A stretch of DNA of 64,000 nt from Cacajao melanocephalus (lineage: Eukaryota; Chordata; Mammalia; Primates; Pitheciidae): the NCBI GenBank assembly GCA_963573385.1, contig CAUYLG010017863.1, positions 1 through 64,000 of the forward strand, read 5' to 3'. Positions 32,331 through 47,105 of this stretch are shown here, piece after piece. Each line of letters opens with the position of its first letter. Within the stretch, counting starts at the first letter, position 1. The notes beneath the pieces are model-generated. The model worked only from the letters and a program-made list of their open reading frames with translations. It was not told where the DNA came from and did not search any database. The position numbers and the translations under genes were made by a program.

Positions 32331-33994
32331 AGGTAAGGAAGCTCTTCAAAGCCAAAAGGAGACTTTAAAAAATGGAGATGAGGTAGATTCTGAACCTCTC
32401 CAAACAATATATTTTCAGGCTAGCAGGGCTCGCACATGTTGGGTTCTAGAGGTATTTAAAAAGGTGTTTTTAATAATAATAATAAACCCCACAAATTATT
32501 TCTTAATTAATCTTTGCTATTGACCCAAGCAAGGAGTTTATAGTATTTAGAAATGCATTGCTATAAAATGACAACTGGAATTCCTCCCTCATTTGTCTAA
32601 GCACAGTCTTTTAGAGAGAGACATATTTGTAGAAAGAGCAAATCTGCTTCTGATTTTAGTTCATCCAGCGGCAGGCAGGCTTTTTGGACCAATTATTACC
32701 AGACCTTGAGATAAATCACCTCATGAGCCATTAGTTCTTGAAGGATTAGCAGCCTCAAAGATTTATGTGCGGATTAATTGGAGTGTACGTTAGATCGCTA
32801 TGTTTAAAACCGCAGTCATTCCTGCAAATCATTTTCATTAGTGCTTTATTCAGAATTCTTTCGCCTCGTATAATACTGCCATTGCAGGGAAATCTGAAAG
32901 ACATTTTTCTTTATTTATTTGTGGTCTGCTCCCCATCACCACCGTTGCGTTTAATAGATCTAGCTAGGGCTACATAGAGAACATCTAAAGGAACAGCAGC
33001 TTTCAGTAAAGATTAGTTCAGTTGCTTCAGCTGAACAGTGACTAAAATTTACAGGATGAGGTACAAGAAATATATCGGTATTCTGGAAGCAGCAGTTGGT
33101 ATTACCCCACTTAACAAAAGAGAACTTCTACCTGAGAGCAGAAGACACGTGAACCTTTGGCAACAACCTGGGTAAGCAGAGGAGGCTGGAAGCTTTTCGC
33201 TATAGATGTACTTTTTGTCTGTTTTGGGGACCCAGATAGAAAGAAAGGTCCTCTGTCTTGTGGGGTTAATAGATGAGTTCTTCATTGAGAACTTGGTGGA
33301 GATGGAACTCTTAGACTGATTTAAAAATAGGAATGACATTCTTGGATAATATTCTAATACCCAAGGAATTGAATAATGTGTATGTCTACAGCCCATTTCG
33401 ATAATCTGGATGTTTAGTTTTCTGATTTTGAAAGTATTTTTTTCATGGTTTACAGATGTAGTAATTCTTAAGAATGAAGAAAATATGCCTTATTACTATA
33501 AATTTTTTCAACAATACAAGTGTTTTTCTGATTAAAGTGTACATGTAGACTATGTTTTGAGGAAATGCTTTTCTTGAAACAGCAGTTTTCGTTTGACATC
33601 TCTTTCTGCAGCCCCACTGATTTACCATGATGAAGAGAAGTTTAGAAGTTTTTTATAAAACTAAGGCTAGAAGCCTTAGTTCTAACTTTCTTCTCTGCAG
33701 TCTTTCTTTGTGTTTTTCACATATTAAAGAGAAGTTGAATTTAAGGTTCCTGTATGGTAGACAGTATTTTTAGGGTCTGAATTAATTTTTAAACTGAATG
33801 AGTCACACAGTAGCATGTACTGATCAACGTGTATCTGTATAGCAAATACTTCTTTTTAATAGTTAGAAAGTTACTAGCTTGTTTTTATCGTATGAACAAC
33901 ATACATTCATTATAGAAGATTTAGAAAATACAGAAAAATCGGGGAAATTACCCATAGTCTTACTTCCTCAAGAGAACTGCTAGAAGCATTTAGG
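32331..33994. other. Repeat-poor unique stretch
   Basis: No Alu. 32,640-32,980 is unique-looking and keeps several CpGs in an AT-rich setting (ACCGCAG, TTCGCCTCG, CCGTTGCG). 33,880-33,975 (TTAGAAAATACAGAAAAATC) resembles an old LINE tail. No exon recognised. Confidence 0.45.
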
Positions 33995-34215
33995 TCAGTG
34001 GTTCTCACTGGGGAGGAGGAAATAGGGAATTTTGCTCCCCAGGGGATGATTGTCGATGTCTGGGGGCATTTTTGGTTGTTATAGCCCAGGGGTTGCTATT
34101 GGGGTCTAGTGGGTGGAGTCCGGGAATACTGCCCAACATCCCACAATGCATAGGACAGGCCCCTGCAATAAGGAATTTTCCAGCCCACAATGTCAGTAGT
34201 GACACTGGTGAGACA
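33995..34215 (+). repeat. MER20-like hAT element
   Basis: 'gtggttctcactgggg', 'aattttgctccccaggggatgat', 'gtctgggggcatttttggttgtta', 'aacatcccacaatgcataggacaggcccc', ending 'tgacactggtgagac'. It is near full length. Confidence 0.75.
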
Positions 34216-35439
34216 TTTGATTTAGATAGATTTTCTTCCCATCTGTAAAAGGGTACATTTTATTAGGAAAAAAAATAAACATTTCTTTGGGAACTTTTAG
34301 GGATGCTTTAAAATGGAATTCTGAGGCAACATTTTAATTTTATTATTATTATTCTACTGTTATTGTCTTGAAAGTAAAAGGAAGTGTGTATATGTGTGGA
34401 GAGGGCAGGAGGCATACAGAGCCTCTATCAGAGTCCACAGAGGTTAGTGCTGATCAGCTGGGGCTATGGAAAACATTGTAATGACTAAACTGATTCTCCA
34501 AGTAGCCTCTAGAGATTGGGCTGCTGTAGCCTAGACTGTAGTCTCAGAACAACAGAAGTTTAGAACTGGGAGAACCTTTGCCAGGGATGGCAAACAGGTT
34601 TCATGTGGAAGGCAGGTGCCAGTTGATGGTTGGCTGCGTGGAGTATCTAGCTAGGAGGATCCCGAGGCCAAATATGGGCTTAGCGGGAAAAGAATATCAC
34701 AACTGATTAAGGATGTTTGGTCTGAACCTACGATTAAGGAACTGGGGAGATGCAACCTGTGGCCCATATATTTACCATTCCTGAATTCTAGTTTAGTGTT
34801 CAGATTTTACAAGTGGGAAACTCAGCCTCTTTGGAGTCATCCTGATCAAGAGCGTGGCTCTCAGACAGAAACTGGATATTCTTAGTTTCTGCCGCAGGGT
34901 CATTCATGAAGGGATTCGCCCTGAACAAGCTCACGTGATTCAGATGTGCAAACTGATTGCTAGATTATTAATTTTTGTTTGGAGATAACCTCTTCTAGCA
35001 ATTGGATTAAGTACCCTAAATAGACCTAAATAGATCTCTGCCTCTCCTCATTTCCCCTGATCAAACCAAACAGAAGTCAAATTATTTGTTACAAAGTGAC
35101 CCTTAATAAGTAAAGTCGAATGTGCCTTTCTTTTGAGAGAGAGAGAGAACGTTTCCTTAAGCTGGATGAAACAGCACTGCATCAGAGAACAAACAAGATT
35201 TTCCTTGTATCTATAATACTCTGAGTTCTGCGAATACACAGGCATGAAACATTATTTCACTGATCTCCCTTTTTTGTCTGCTGACCCCCTTCTTACCTGA
35301 CACAGACTTGCTTTGGACATATTCACATCCCTCACTAAGCTTATGGTAAACTCTCCTCTCAGGTATCCTACAAATGTTTTTCTCCTACTGAGATGTGTTA
35401 ATTTTTATTAATCAGTTCTTATTTATCAAACTTTCATGT
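34216..35439. other. Unassigned unique sequence
   Basis: About 1.2 kb with no recognised repeat or exon. A short GA run sits at 35,138-35,150. Confidence 0.4.
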
Positions 35440-35590
35440 GCATATGAATCGCTGTTAAAATGCAGATTTTGATTCTGTAGGTTATAGCAGAGCCTGAGAT
35501 TCTGCAATTTCTGACAGGCTCCCAGGTAGTGCTGTCAGCCCAGGTGATGCTGATGGCTCAGTCCACGAGCCACACTTTAAAGATCAAGCA
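35440..35590. repeat. MER5-like hAT fragment
   Basis: 'gctgttaaaatgcagattttgattctgtagg', 'gcctgagattctgcaatttctgacaggctcccagg' and 'ccacgagccacactttaaa' match a MER5A-type element. Confidence 0.65.
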
Positions 35591-35663
35591 TCCCGAGAAG
35601 TACTTTCCACCAGAGCCTACTTAACTTCTCTTAACCGTTCACTTTCTTTCTTTTTTAAAAAAT

Positions 35664-35788
35664 AGAGAGTGAGTCTCGCTGTGTTGCCCAGGCAGGAGTG
35701 CAGTGGCTATTCACAGGTGTGATCTCACCATTGATAAGCCCAGAAGTTTTGACCTGCTGGTTCCAACTGGGGGCCAGTTGACCCCTCC
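35664..35788 (-). pseudogene. 7SL RNA pseudogene, truncated
   Basis: On the minus strand this is the 3' half of 7SL RNA. Plus-strand phrases are 'gtgcagtggctattcacaggtgtgatctcacca', 'gttttgacctgctgg' and 'gggccagttgacccctcc'. The sequence stays 7SL-specific, which separates it from an Alu. A T/A-rich tract at 35,650 is the likely poly(A). Confidence 0.85.
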
Positions 35789-36087
35789 TGATTAGTCTGG
35801 CACTTTCTGATCTTCCTGATGGCTTTTAGTCCCAATACCTCCCCTCTCAGCAGTTGTTAAAGATACCAGCAGTAGGAGGGTAGGTTATTGGCTGAGCTGC
35901 TATGGAAAGAAGTTGTCCTATGAACATTTTAACTAGAAATTTCTGTTGGCTTGGTGGACTAGATAGTGAGGCTGATTTATTTATTCCAAGAATTCTGTCT
36001 CATTCTTTCTTTTAAAGAAGTATTCTGATTATGACAACATACATGTAATATTGCATAGTTTTTAGGAGCAGCTGCTTTTGCATTTTA
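35789..36087. other. Unassigned sequence
   Basis: No repeat or exon recognised beyond the decayed end of the 7SL copy. Confidence 0.35.
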
Positions 36088-36097
36088 AAACACAATT

Positions 36098-36400
36098 GAG
36101 GCTGGGTGTGGTGGCTCACACCTGTAATCCTAGCACTTTGAGAAACCGAGGTGGGCAGATCACCTGAGGTCAGGAGTTCAAGGCTAGCCGGACCAACATG
36201 GTGAAACCTCATCTCTAAAAGTACAAAAATTAGCTGGGTGTGGTGGTGGACACCTGTAATCCCAGCTACTCTGGAGGCTGAGACAGGGAGAATTGCTTGA
36301 ACCTGGGAAGCAGAGGTTGCAGTGAGCCGAGTTCATGCCATTGCACTCCAGCCTGGGTGACAGAATGACACTCTCTCAAAAAACAACAACAGCAACAAAC
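36098..36400 (+). repeat. Alu with TSD
   Basis: Sense full-length Alu. Direct repeats AAAACAYAATT lie at 36,088-36,098 and 36,401-36,411. Confidence 0.95.
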
Positions 36401-36459
36401 AAAACATAATTCGAAGTCAGGTTATAATCCAGTATTTAAAACCTCAAGGAATTCATTAA

Positions 36460-38362
<1,903 letters not shown>

Positions 38363-38424
38363 CAGTAAACACAAGCCAGTAATATAAATGCTATGAAAAA
38401 CAAATTTCCTCTTAGTTTAAAATG

Positions 38425-38810
<386 letters not shown>

Positions 38811-38860
38811 TAGCTATTTTCTCACCTGCTGAATACCTGTTTAATCTGAAAGGCGAATTC

Positions 38861-39161
38861 TTTTTTTTTTTTCTTCTTGAGATGGAGTCTCACTTTGTCG
38901 CCCTGGCTAGAGTGTAGTGGCATGCTATCTCGGCTGACTCCAACCTCTGTCTCCTGGATTCAAGCGATTCTCCTGCCTCAGCCTCCTAAATAGCTGAGAT
39001 TACAGGCACCCGCCACCATGCTCGGCTATTTTTTGTATTTTTTAGTACAGACAGGGTTTCACCATCTTGGCCAGGTTAGTCTTGAACTCCTGAACTCGTG
39101 ATCCACCCATCTTGGCCTCCCAAAGTGCTGGGATTACAGGTGTGAGCCACCGTGCCCAGCC
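38861..39161 (-). repeat. Alu, full length
   Basis: Antisense Alu from TTTTTTTTTTTCTTCTTGAGATGG to ACCGTGCCCAGCC. Confidence 0.95.
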
Positions 39162-39289
39162 ACAAATTGTTATAAGATCTTGTTTCTCAGAGTGACTCTC
39201 AGGTAGACTGGTGATACCAAAGTTTAGGTGGCAGCTCACTTTCTCCATTTTTTGAAAACTGAAAACATTAGGGGCAGCAATTCCATTAT

Positions 39290-39815
39290 TTCTGAGATAA
39301 ATGAAAACACATGTCTATATAAACACTTGTACACCAGTGTTCATAGTGGCCAAAGAGAAGAAACAACCCAAACCTCCACCAACTGATGAATAGATAATAA
39401 AATGTGGTATATCCATAGAATGGAATATTATTTGTCCATAAAAAAGGAATGAAGTGCTGATGTATGCTACAACATCAGCACTTACCATTTTAAGTGAACC
39501 TTAAAAAATTATGCTAAGTTAAAGAAGGCAGTCACAAAAGGTCTAATATTGTATGAGCCCATTTATATGAAATATCCAGAAGAGATAAATCTATAGAGTC
39601 AAAAATTAGATTGGTGGTTGCCTAGGGCCAAGAGGCAGGGAGAGAAGAATTTTGGGATCAGGGAATGATGGCTAAGAGGTGTGGGGCTTCTTTTTTGGGG
39701 TAATGAAGATATTCTAAGATGGATTGTGGTGACAGTTGTACAACTCTGTGAAGGTACTAAAAGCCATCCTAAAAATGGGCAAATTGTATGATATGTGAAC
39801 TTCAGTGCATTTCCC
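39290..39815 (+). repeat. L1M 3' region
   Basis: Clear L1 match: 'acaccagtgttcatag', 'caacccaaacctccaccaactgatgaatag', 'atggaatattatttgtccataaaaaaggaatgaa', 'cagtcacaaaaggtctaatattgtatgagcccatttatatgaaa', 'ttggggtaatgaa', 'aactctgtgaaggtactaaaagcca'. Decayed end of ORF2 and 3'UTR. Confidence 0.85.
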
Positions 39816-40764
39816 AAAATCTTACCATGCTGGGAATGAGCATGTTGGATTTTTAACAACACGGTCTTTTCCAGGGTGCGAAGTACCACATTACTGTCCT
39901 CTCCCTGTGAGTGGGACTGGCACCCCGGCTGCAGCTCCAGGCGAAAGAACTCCAGGAAGCACAGAGCTGTGCCAGTACACGGTCCACGTTGCCAGGTATT
40001 TGTTTATTTTATCTCTCATCAACCTAGTCACTGGTCTCCCCCAAAATCTGTTGTAAGAGTTACCATTTTCATATCCTAGAGGGAGTCAGAGTTACCATTT
40101 TTGATGTTGCTGATTTATGCATTTTCATAGAAAATTTCATGGTAATGTCCAAAGTACCAAAGAACAGAAACATCTTGCCTGCATTAATGGACTGAATTGA
40201 TAGGTATAACTTTGCCATGGTTGGTGAATGCTTATTGAGGATGACCTTCCTGGCATGTAAGTACAACTTCTGTGGTTCAAAATAAATGCCTAAATTGGCA
40301 TTTGGTGCTGATAATGTCTGGGATTAGAGGTCATTTTAATAGGTTATGTTTTTTCCATTATCATTGAGGTAGTAAAATTATATAACGGTGGTAAGCACTT
40401 TGCTGCAAAGATAATGGACATCAGTCCTGCTGGCTTCTAAAGATGAATTATGTCCAAGCTTTTAATAAAAGAACTAGGAGCGAGTATTATCTATTTACTG
40501 ATTCACTTTTAAGAATGAGTTAAATGAGATTTACAAGGTCTTAAATTTTGACAGATGTGGGATGCATTTGTTTTTTGTTGTACTCTGACCTCTGTTTCTA
40601 GGCCAGTCCGTGGCTGGCTGGAATGGGGTTGGAATTTTTTTCATGTGCTTGTTTTGTACTTCCTGTCTGTTGAAGCTGGTAGCCCCTACCTGGCTGGATT
40701 CCAGATGCATGTGCAAACTGGAGTTTAGTGGCGTGTGAATGGCACACTCCAGAGGAGCAGATAG
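39816..40764. other. Unassigned sequence
   Basis: No gene. AGAGTTACCATTTT occurs twice, 32 bp apart, at about 40,056 and 40,088: a small local duplication. Confidence 0.4.
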
Positions 40765-40925
40765 TCGTTCAGATCCTAGTCCTGCTGCCTTCTAATTGTG
40801 TGACCTTGGGCACATGTCTTAATGCTTCTGAGCCTCAGATTCTTCATCTGTAAAAAGGGAATGTCAACATGAAACTAAATGAGTTAATGGGCCCAGTAAG
40901 TACCAGGCTCATGCTAAGGCCTTTC
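40765..40925 (+). repeat. MIR
   Basis: 'tctaattgtgtgaccttgggcacatgtcttaatgcttctgagcctcag' and 'aatgagttaatgg' match the sense MIR. Confidence 0.85.
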
Positions 40926-41049
40926 TCAGTGTCTAGTTGTCCCAATGAGGACATTCAAGTGGAGGAAGTCCTCATATTTCACCGAATTAACAGGGCTGGA
41001 TGTGGGTTTTGTTTACTGAAATGTTTTCTATGGAGCTCTTAAAGGTCAC

Positions 41050-41349
41050 CACCAGGCAAGGTGGCTCACACCTATAATTCCAGTGCTTTGGGAAGTAGAG
41101 GTGGAAGGATTGCTTGAGGCCAGGAGTTTGAAACCAGCCTGGGCAACATGGTGAGACCCTGTCTCTGTTTAAAAAATAATAATAATAACTTGCTGGGCAT
41201 GGTGGTGTGCTCCTGTAGTCCTAGCTACATGAGAAGCTGAGTGGGAGAATCGCTTGAGCCCAGGAATTTGAGGCTGCAGTGAGCTAAAGTTGCACCCTGC
41301 ACTCCAGCCTGGGCAGCGGAGTGAGACTTTGTCTCAGCAACAAAAAAAG
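41050..41349 (+). repeat. Alu (J-like), full length
   Basis: Sense old Alu: GGCAAGGTGGCTCACACC, GGCAACATGGTGAGACCCTG, linker AAAAAATAATAATAATAAC, tail with CAACAAAAAAAG. Confidence 0.95.
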
Positions 41350-41403
41350 TCCCAAACATGAGAAGACAGATGCCTGCTCAGACTCCAGAAAGGGTTTTCC
41401 TTG

Positions 41404-41684
<281 letters not shown>

Positions 41685-42054
41685 GTTGGTCTCCTAAAAT
41701 CTTACTAGATTTCTAGATAGGATCTGTTGATTATTCGAATAAATTGGAGGGGTGCTGTGGAGTATGGCAAAGAGATTGGAGCTAGCATTGTCTGTTGGAG
41801 GAAAGGCTCTTTCTGACTCTAGCTAGCCTCTCCTGATACATACCTCTCTTGTTCTAGTTCCCTGTACCCGCACTACGACTACCATGCCTTTCCAACATCA
41901 ATTTGATTGCCCGAGTCAATGCCTTGCTCCAGAGTTCTTTCATGTGTAAACACAAGCTTGGCCTTCTGGGATGAATTAGCCTTAGGCGAGCTTGAGTGAG
42001 GAGGATTTTCCCCAGGCATCCCACATGCCCTAGTTTCAGATCCAGCAGACATTC

Positions 42055-42235
42055 ATTAAGGGCCTTTTATTTGCCAGGGAAGGGGCAAGGTGCTTTGACC
42101 GATATTGTTCCTCCTCACAACAACTGCAAGAGGAAGGTATTATTAGCTCCCTTTTGCAAATAAAGAACCTGAGATTCAAAGATTTTAAATGATTTCCTTG
42201 TGGTTTCTAATCATCAGCCTCTACGCACTCTGCCC
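42055..42235 (-). repeat. MIR
   Basis: 'cacaacaactgcaagaggaaggtattattagctcc' and 'caaataaagaacctgagattcaaagattttaaatgatttcc' are a diverged reverse MIR. Confidence 0.6.
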
Positions 42236-42355
42236 TACTCTGTCATTCTGGAGAGCACTATTTGCCTGGGGCTGGATTTTTGCTACTTTAAGGGGCTTTG
42301 ATTATCACCTTTCTGACTTGGCAAAATCATCTTTGCCTTCAGAAATAATGCTAAG

Positions 42356-42460
42356 ACTTTAGGAGGCCGAGATGGGAGGATCGCTTAAACCCAGGAGTTC
42401 AAGATCAGCCTGGGCAACATAGCAAGACCTTGTCTCTATTAAAAAAAAAAAAAAAAGAAG
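42356..42460 (+). repeat. Alu fragment, 5'-truncated left arm
   Basis: Sense: TTTAGGAGGCCGAGATGGG to CTTGTCTCTATT then A16. Confidence 0.85.
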
Positions 42461-42464
42461 TAGA

Positions 42465-42625
42465 AGGCCAGGCCTGGTGGTTCACACCTATAATCATAGC
42501 ACTTTGGGAGGCTGAGGTAGGATAATCCCTTGAGCCCAGGAGTTCAAGACCAACCTGGGCTGTATAAGGAGACCCTGTCTCTATCTTTTTCAATTTTAAA
42601 ATTATATAAAAAATTAATAAATAAA
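42465..42625 (+). repeat. Alu left-arm monomer
   Basis: Sense left arm GGCCAGGCCTGGTGGTTCAC to CCCTGTCTCTAT, then an AT-rich tail. No right arm. Confidence 0.85.
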
Positions 42626-42717
42626 AAGAAAAAGAAAAGATTATAATAGTCTGGTGAAGAGCTTCATTTCCCAGATACAGAATCTCATTAGGCAATTTAG
42701 ATACCTTGAAGTTATCA

Positions 42718-43370
<653 letters not shown>

Positions 43371-43414
43371 TGAGTTGAAGGTGAAAGCTCAAAACTTACT
43401 TCTGTGCACCCGGG

Positions 43415-43482
43415 AGCCCCTCTATAGCTTCTTTCCCTCTTCCGTAGGGGCTCCTCTATAGCTTCTTTCCCTCTTCCCTAGG
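43415..43482. repeat. 34-bp tandem duplication
   Basis: The unit CCTCTATAGCTTCTTTCCCT plus CTTCC.TAGG occurs twice back to back (43,415-43,448 and 43,449-43,482), with about three mismatches. Confidence 0.9.
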
Positions 43483-43559
43483 GGCTCCTCAGGAATTCTC
43501 AGGGGAATCGCTTTAGCAGCCAAACTTCCATACTCGGATGGACAGACCCAGAGCGGCAG

Positions 43560-43700
43560 CACATGGGTACCAGCTGGAAGGTGTGTTAAAACATGGATTC
43601 CTGGGCCCCACCCCCAGGGTTCCTGCTTCAGGCAGTCTGGGATGAGGCCCAGGAATTTGCATGTCTGGTTTCCAGACCAGACTTTGACAACCACTAACCT
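43560..43700. repeat. MER5-like hAT element
   Basis: 'gttaaaacatggattcctgggccccacccccagggttcctg', 'gatgaggcccaggaatttgcatgtctgg' and 'gactttgacaaccact' match MER5A. Confidence 0.75.
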
Positions 43701-44159
43701 AGAGAGTACTTTTGGTGGCCAGTTTAGAGCATGGGCTTATTTACAGATGGTGAGTGTGGCCAGTTTCTCTATCTGTGGTGAAGGGATCCTTTCCTCAAAT
43801 ATTTAATGAGCATCTCACACTGCACTGTTGAGGGAAATTTAGAGGAATATTAACCTCATCCCTGGTAGACTTTGGAGCCTAATTTGGAATCAGTAAATTG
43901 CATTGCTGTGTGTAAAGTACTGCCCTCACTCCTTTAAGTGGATATGGCAGAAGGCCTGAAGCAGTGACTAAGTCAGGGCAGGCTTCCTGGGGCAGGTGAC
44001 ATTTGAAAGGAAACCTGAGAATAAAAAGTTATTGGCTGTGTGAGCATATGGGGGAAGAGAAACTCAGGGAGCAGAGCCTGTACCTTAAAGGGTCTGGAGA
44101 TGCTGCGCTAGGTGAGAAGAAAAGGTTTGTGTTTGTCCTGAGAATTCCACTGTGACTCC
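43701..44159. other. Unassigned sequence
   Basis: No repeat or exon recognised. Confidence 0.35.
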
Positions 44160-44211
44160 AATATGTAAACCAAAAAGTATCAAAGACGAGTCTCAATCAA
44201 CTTAGAGAGTT

Positions 44212-44788
44212 TGGCCAGGCAGGGTGGCTCATGCCTGTAATCCTAGTACTTTGGGAGGCCGAGGCCGGCGGATTGCTTGAGGCCAGGAGTTTGAGACCAG
44301 CCTGGCCAACATGGTGAAATCCCATCTCTACTAAAAATACAAAAGCTAGGCCAGGCGCGGTGGCTCATGCCTGTAATCCCAGCACTTTGGGAGGCTGAGG
44401 CGGGCGGATCACCTGAGGTTGGGAGTTCGAGACCAGCCTGACCAACATGGAGAAACCCCATCCCTACTGAAAATACAACATTAGCCAGGCGTGGTGGCAC
44501 AGGGAGGCTGAGGCAGGAGAATCGCTTGAACCTAGGAGGTGGAGGAGGTAGCAGTGAGCTGAGATTGTGCCATGGCACTCTAGCCTGAGCAACAAGAGTG
44601 AAACTCTGTGTCAAAAAAAAAAAAAAAAAAAAAATTAGCTGGGCATAGTGTGTGCACCTGTAATCCAGCTTCTTGGGAGGCTGAGGCACCAGAATTGCTT
44701 GAACCTGGGAGGCAGAGGTTGCAGTGAGCTGAGATTGCCACTGGACTCCAGCCTGGGTGACAGAGCGAGACTCCATCTCAAAAAAAAT
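44212..44788 (+). repeat. Outer Alu of a nested pair
   Basis: Sense Alu (44,212-44,348) resuming at TTAGCTGGGCATAGTGTGTG (44,635-44,788). It was split in the middle A-rich linker. Flanking TTAGARAGTTT gives its TSD. Confidence 0.9.
44349..44635 (+). repeat. Inner Alu inserted in the linker of another Alu
   Basis: Sense Alu from GGCCAGGCGCGGTGGCTCATG to A22, with a right-arm deletion (GTGGCACAGGGAGGCTGAGG). Confidence 0.95.
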
Positions 44789-45269
44789 TTAGAAAGTTTA
44801 TTTTGCCAAGGTTACAGGATATGCCCAACATGGCATGATGACATGTGCTCAACGTGGTAAGAGTATAGCTTGCTTTTATACATTTTAGGGAGACGTAATA
44901 CATCAATCAATTCATGTAAGATTTACTACATTCGTTCCATCTGGCAGAGCAGGACAACTCAAAAGGGGTGGAGAGGCTGCCAGGTCATAGGTACCGCGAC
45001 TTTAAAGCCTCCAAGTAGCAGGCTTTAGAGAATAAACGGTAAATGTTTCTTACCAGACTTAAGGTCTGTGTTGGTGTTAACACTGGAGGGGTATGATGAG
45101 GCATGTCCAACTTCCACTTCCCCTCATGGCCTGAACCAGTCTTTCAGGTTAAATTTTAGGGTGCCCTCGCTGAGGAGAAAGTCCATTCAGATGGTTGCAG
45201 GGGGACTTCAAATTTTATTTTTGGTTTATAGACATGAAATGAAGACGCAACTGTATGGTGATAATGATG

Positions 45270-45382
45270 ACATGTGGGTGCTTACTGTGTAGTTGGTACT
45301 GTGCTTAACGTGTTACTTGCATTGTCTTACTTAATTCTGATACTCATCCAGTGAGGTAGAGGTCCAACTCTAATCCCCATTT
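45270..45382 (-). repeat. MIR
   Basis: 'tgcttactgtgtagttggtactgtgcttaacg' and 'actcatccagtgaggtagagg...ccccatttgtag' follow the reverse MIR. Confidence 0.6.
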
Positions 45383-45808
<426 letters not shown>

Positions 45809-46069
45809 CTTATTCTTTCTTACTTTCTAATGCCTTAAAGTCAAACATGTTTTCCAAACAGAAATCAGAGTGTGTGCTTCTTTACTCATGAACCAACAAG
45901 ACAGAGTGCTGGTTATCTGGCCTATCCTTGGGAATCTGCGATGTGTGGACATTTTAAGCATAGCATATAGATGAGTAATACTCAAGCCAGGTTCTGAAAC
46001 ATAATTTAATTATACTCCTGCATGTTTAAAAGAATACAGAGCCAAAGAATTAAAAGCTGACCCAAAGCC

Positions 46070-46396
46070 AGGTGCGATGGCTGGCCGGGTGCGGTGATTC
46101 ACTCCTGTAATCCCAGCACTTTGGGAGGGTGAGGCAGTGAGGTCAGGAGCTCCCGAGGTCAGGAGTTCCAGACTAGCCTGAACAATGTGGCAAAACCCCA
46201 CCTCTAAAAAACAGAAACAAAACGGTCGTGATGGTGCCACACCTGTAATCCCAGCTACTCGGGAAGCTTGAGGCAGGAGAATCGCTTGAACCCGTGAGGT
46301 GGAGGTTGCAGTGAGCCTACATTGCACCACCGCACTCCAGCCTGGGGGACAGAGCAAGACTCTGTCTCAAAAAAAAAAGAAAAAAAGAAAAAAAAG
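46070..46396 (+). repeat. Alu with duplicated 5' end and TSD
   Basis: Sense Alu whose first ~16 bases occur twice (AGGTGCGATGGCT then GGCCGGGTGCGGTGATTCAC). A 17-bp TSD AAAGCTGACCCARAGCC lies at 46,053-46,069 and 46,397-46,413, so the extra head is inside the insertion. Confidence 0.95.
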
Positions 46397-46654
46397 AAAG
46401 CTGACCCAGAGCCCTAGATCGCTTAACTTTTCACAGCCAAATTTTTTAAAAGGCTTCTCTGTGCTTTTTGTTCCTTTTCATCACTATCACCTGCCCTTCT
46501 GGTACTTTCTCCTCTACCTATGCCAGACACTTAGAGGCCCAGTGAGTGGTTTCAGGTGTCCTATGGGCTGGGCACAGACTAAATAAAACCTCTTCCCTTA
46601 GGAGGAACTGCAGTCTAATTGGCAATTACCAATCTCGTTACTGTTTAAGGAAGA

Positions 46655-46824
46655 TTATTATTATTATTATTATTTTCAAGACAGGGTCTTGCTCTGTTCC
46701 TTAGGCTGGAGTGCAGTGGCATGATCATAGCTCAGTGCAGCCTCCATCCCCGAGCCTCAAGTAATCCTCCTGCTTCAGCCTCCCAAAGTGTTGGGATTAT
46801 AGGTGTGAGCCACTGCACTGGGCT
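46655..46824 (-). repeat. Alu monomer-like element with (ATT)n tail
   Basis: Antisense with ATTATTATT at 46,655-46,675, TTCAAGACAGGGTCTTGCTC, one arm, ending TGCACTGGGCT. Confidence 0.85.
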
Positions 46825-47105
46825 GAAAGCTTATCTTATGATTCCCATTTCATCTCATAAAATTGAGATGAAGAATTTGTGTCTAGTTCTGGCTGGAATG
46901 GGGGTAAGTGGGGGCATTACTGGAGCCCTGATTTTGGTTCTTCACTCACATCGGTTGAATGGTTGGTGACAGAACTTTTCAGTTCAGTCAAAATTTTTAC
47001 CTCTAAAATTCATTTAGAGGTAATCTGATTGTGTAGTGAGCTTAGGCAATCCCTTGGGCAGGATTCACCACCCACTGCCATCAAAATTATTTTTGAAAAA
47101 AGTAG
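46825..47105. other. Unassigned sequence
   Basis: No repeat or exon recognised. 'acctctaaaattcatttagaggt' at about 47,000-47,022 forms a small inverted repeat. Confidence 0.35.

Larger units (their letters stand above)
44160..45180. repeat. Old LTR-like remnant, interrupted by nested Alus
   Basis: Right of the Alus, 'tttattttgccaaggttacaggatatgccc', 'gatgacatgtgctcaacgtgg', 'cttttatacattttagggagacgtaatacatcaatcaa' and 'ggcagagcaggacaactc' recur in an old interspersed repeat that I think is retroviral LTR-derived. Family not named. Confidence 0.4.

Noticed and set aside
44243..44776. 177-codon minus-strand frame and many similar 60-150 codon frames
   Set aside because: These translate Alu antisense or sense strands (typical products with [22 protein letters not shown]), so they are repeat read-through.
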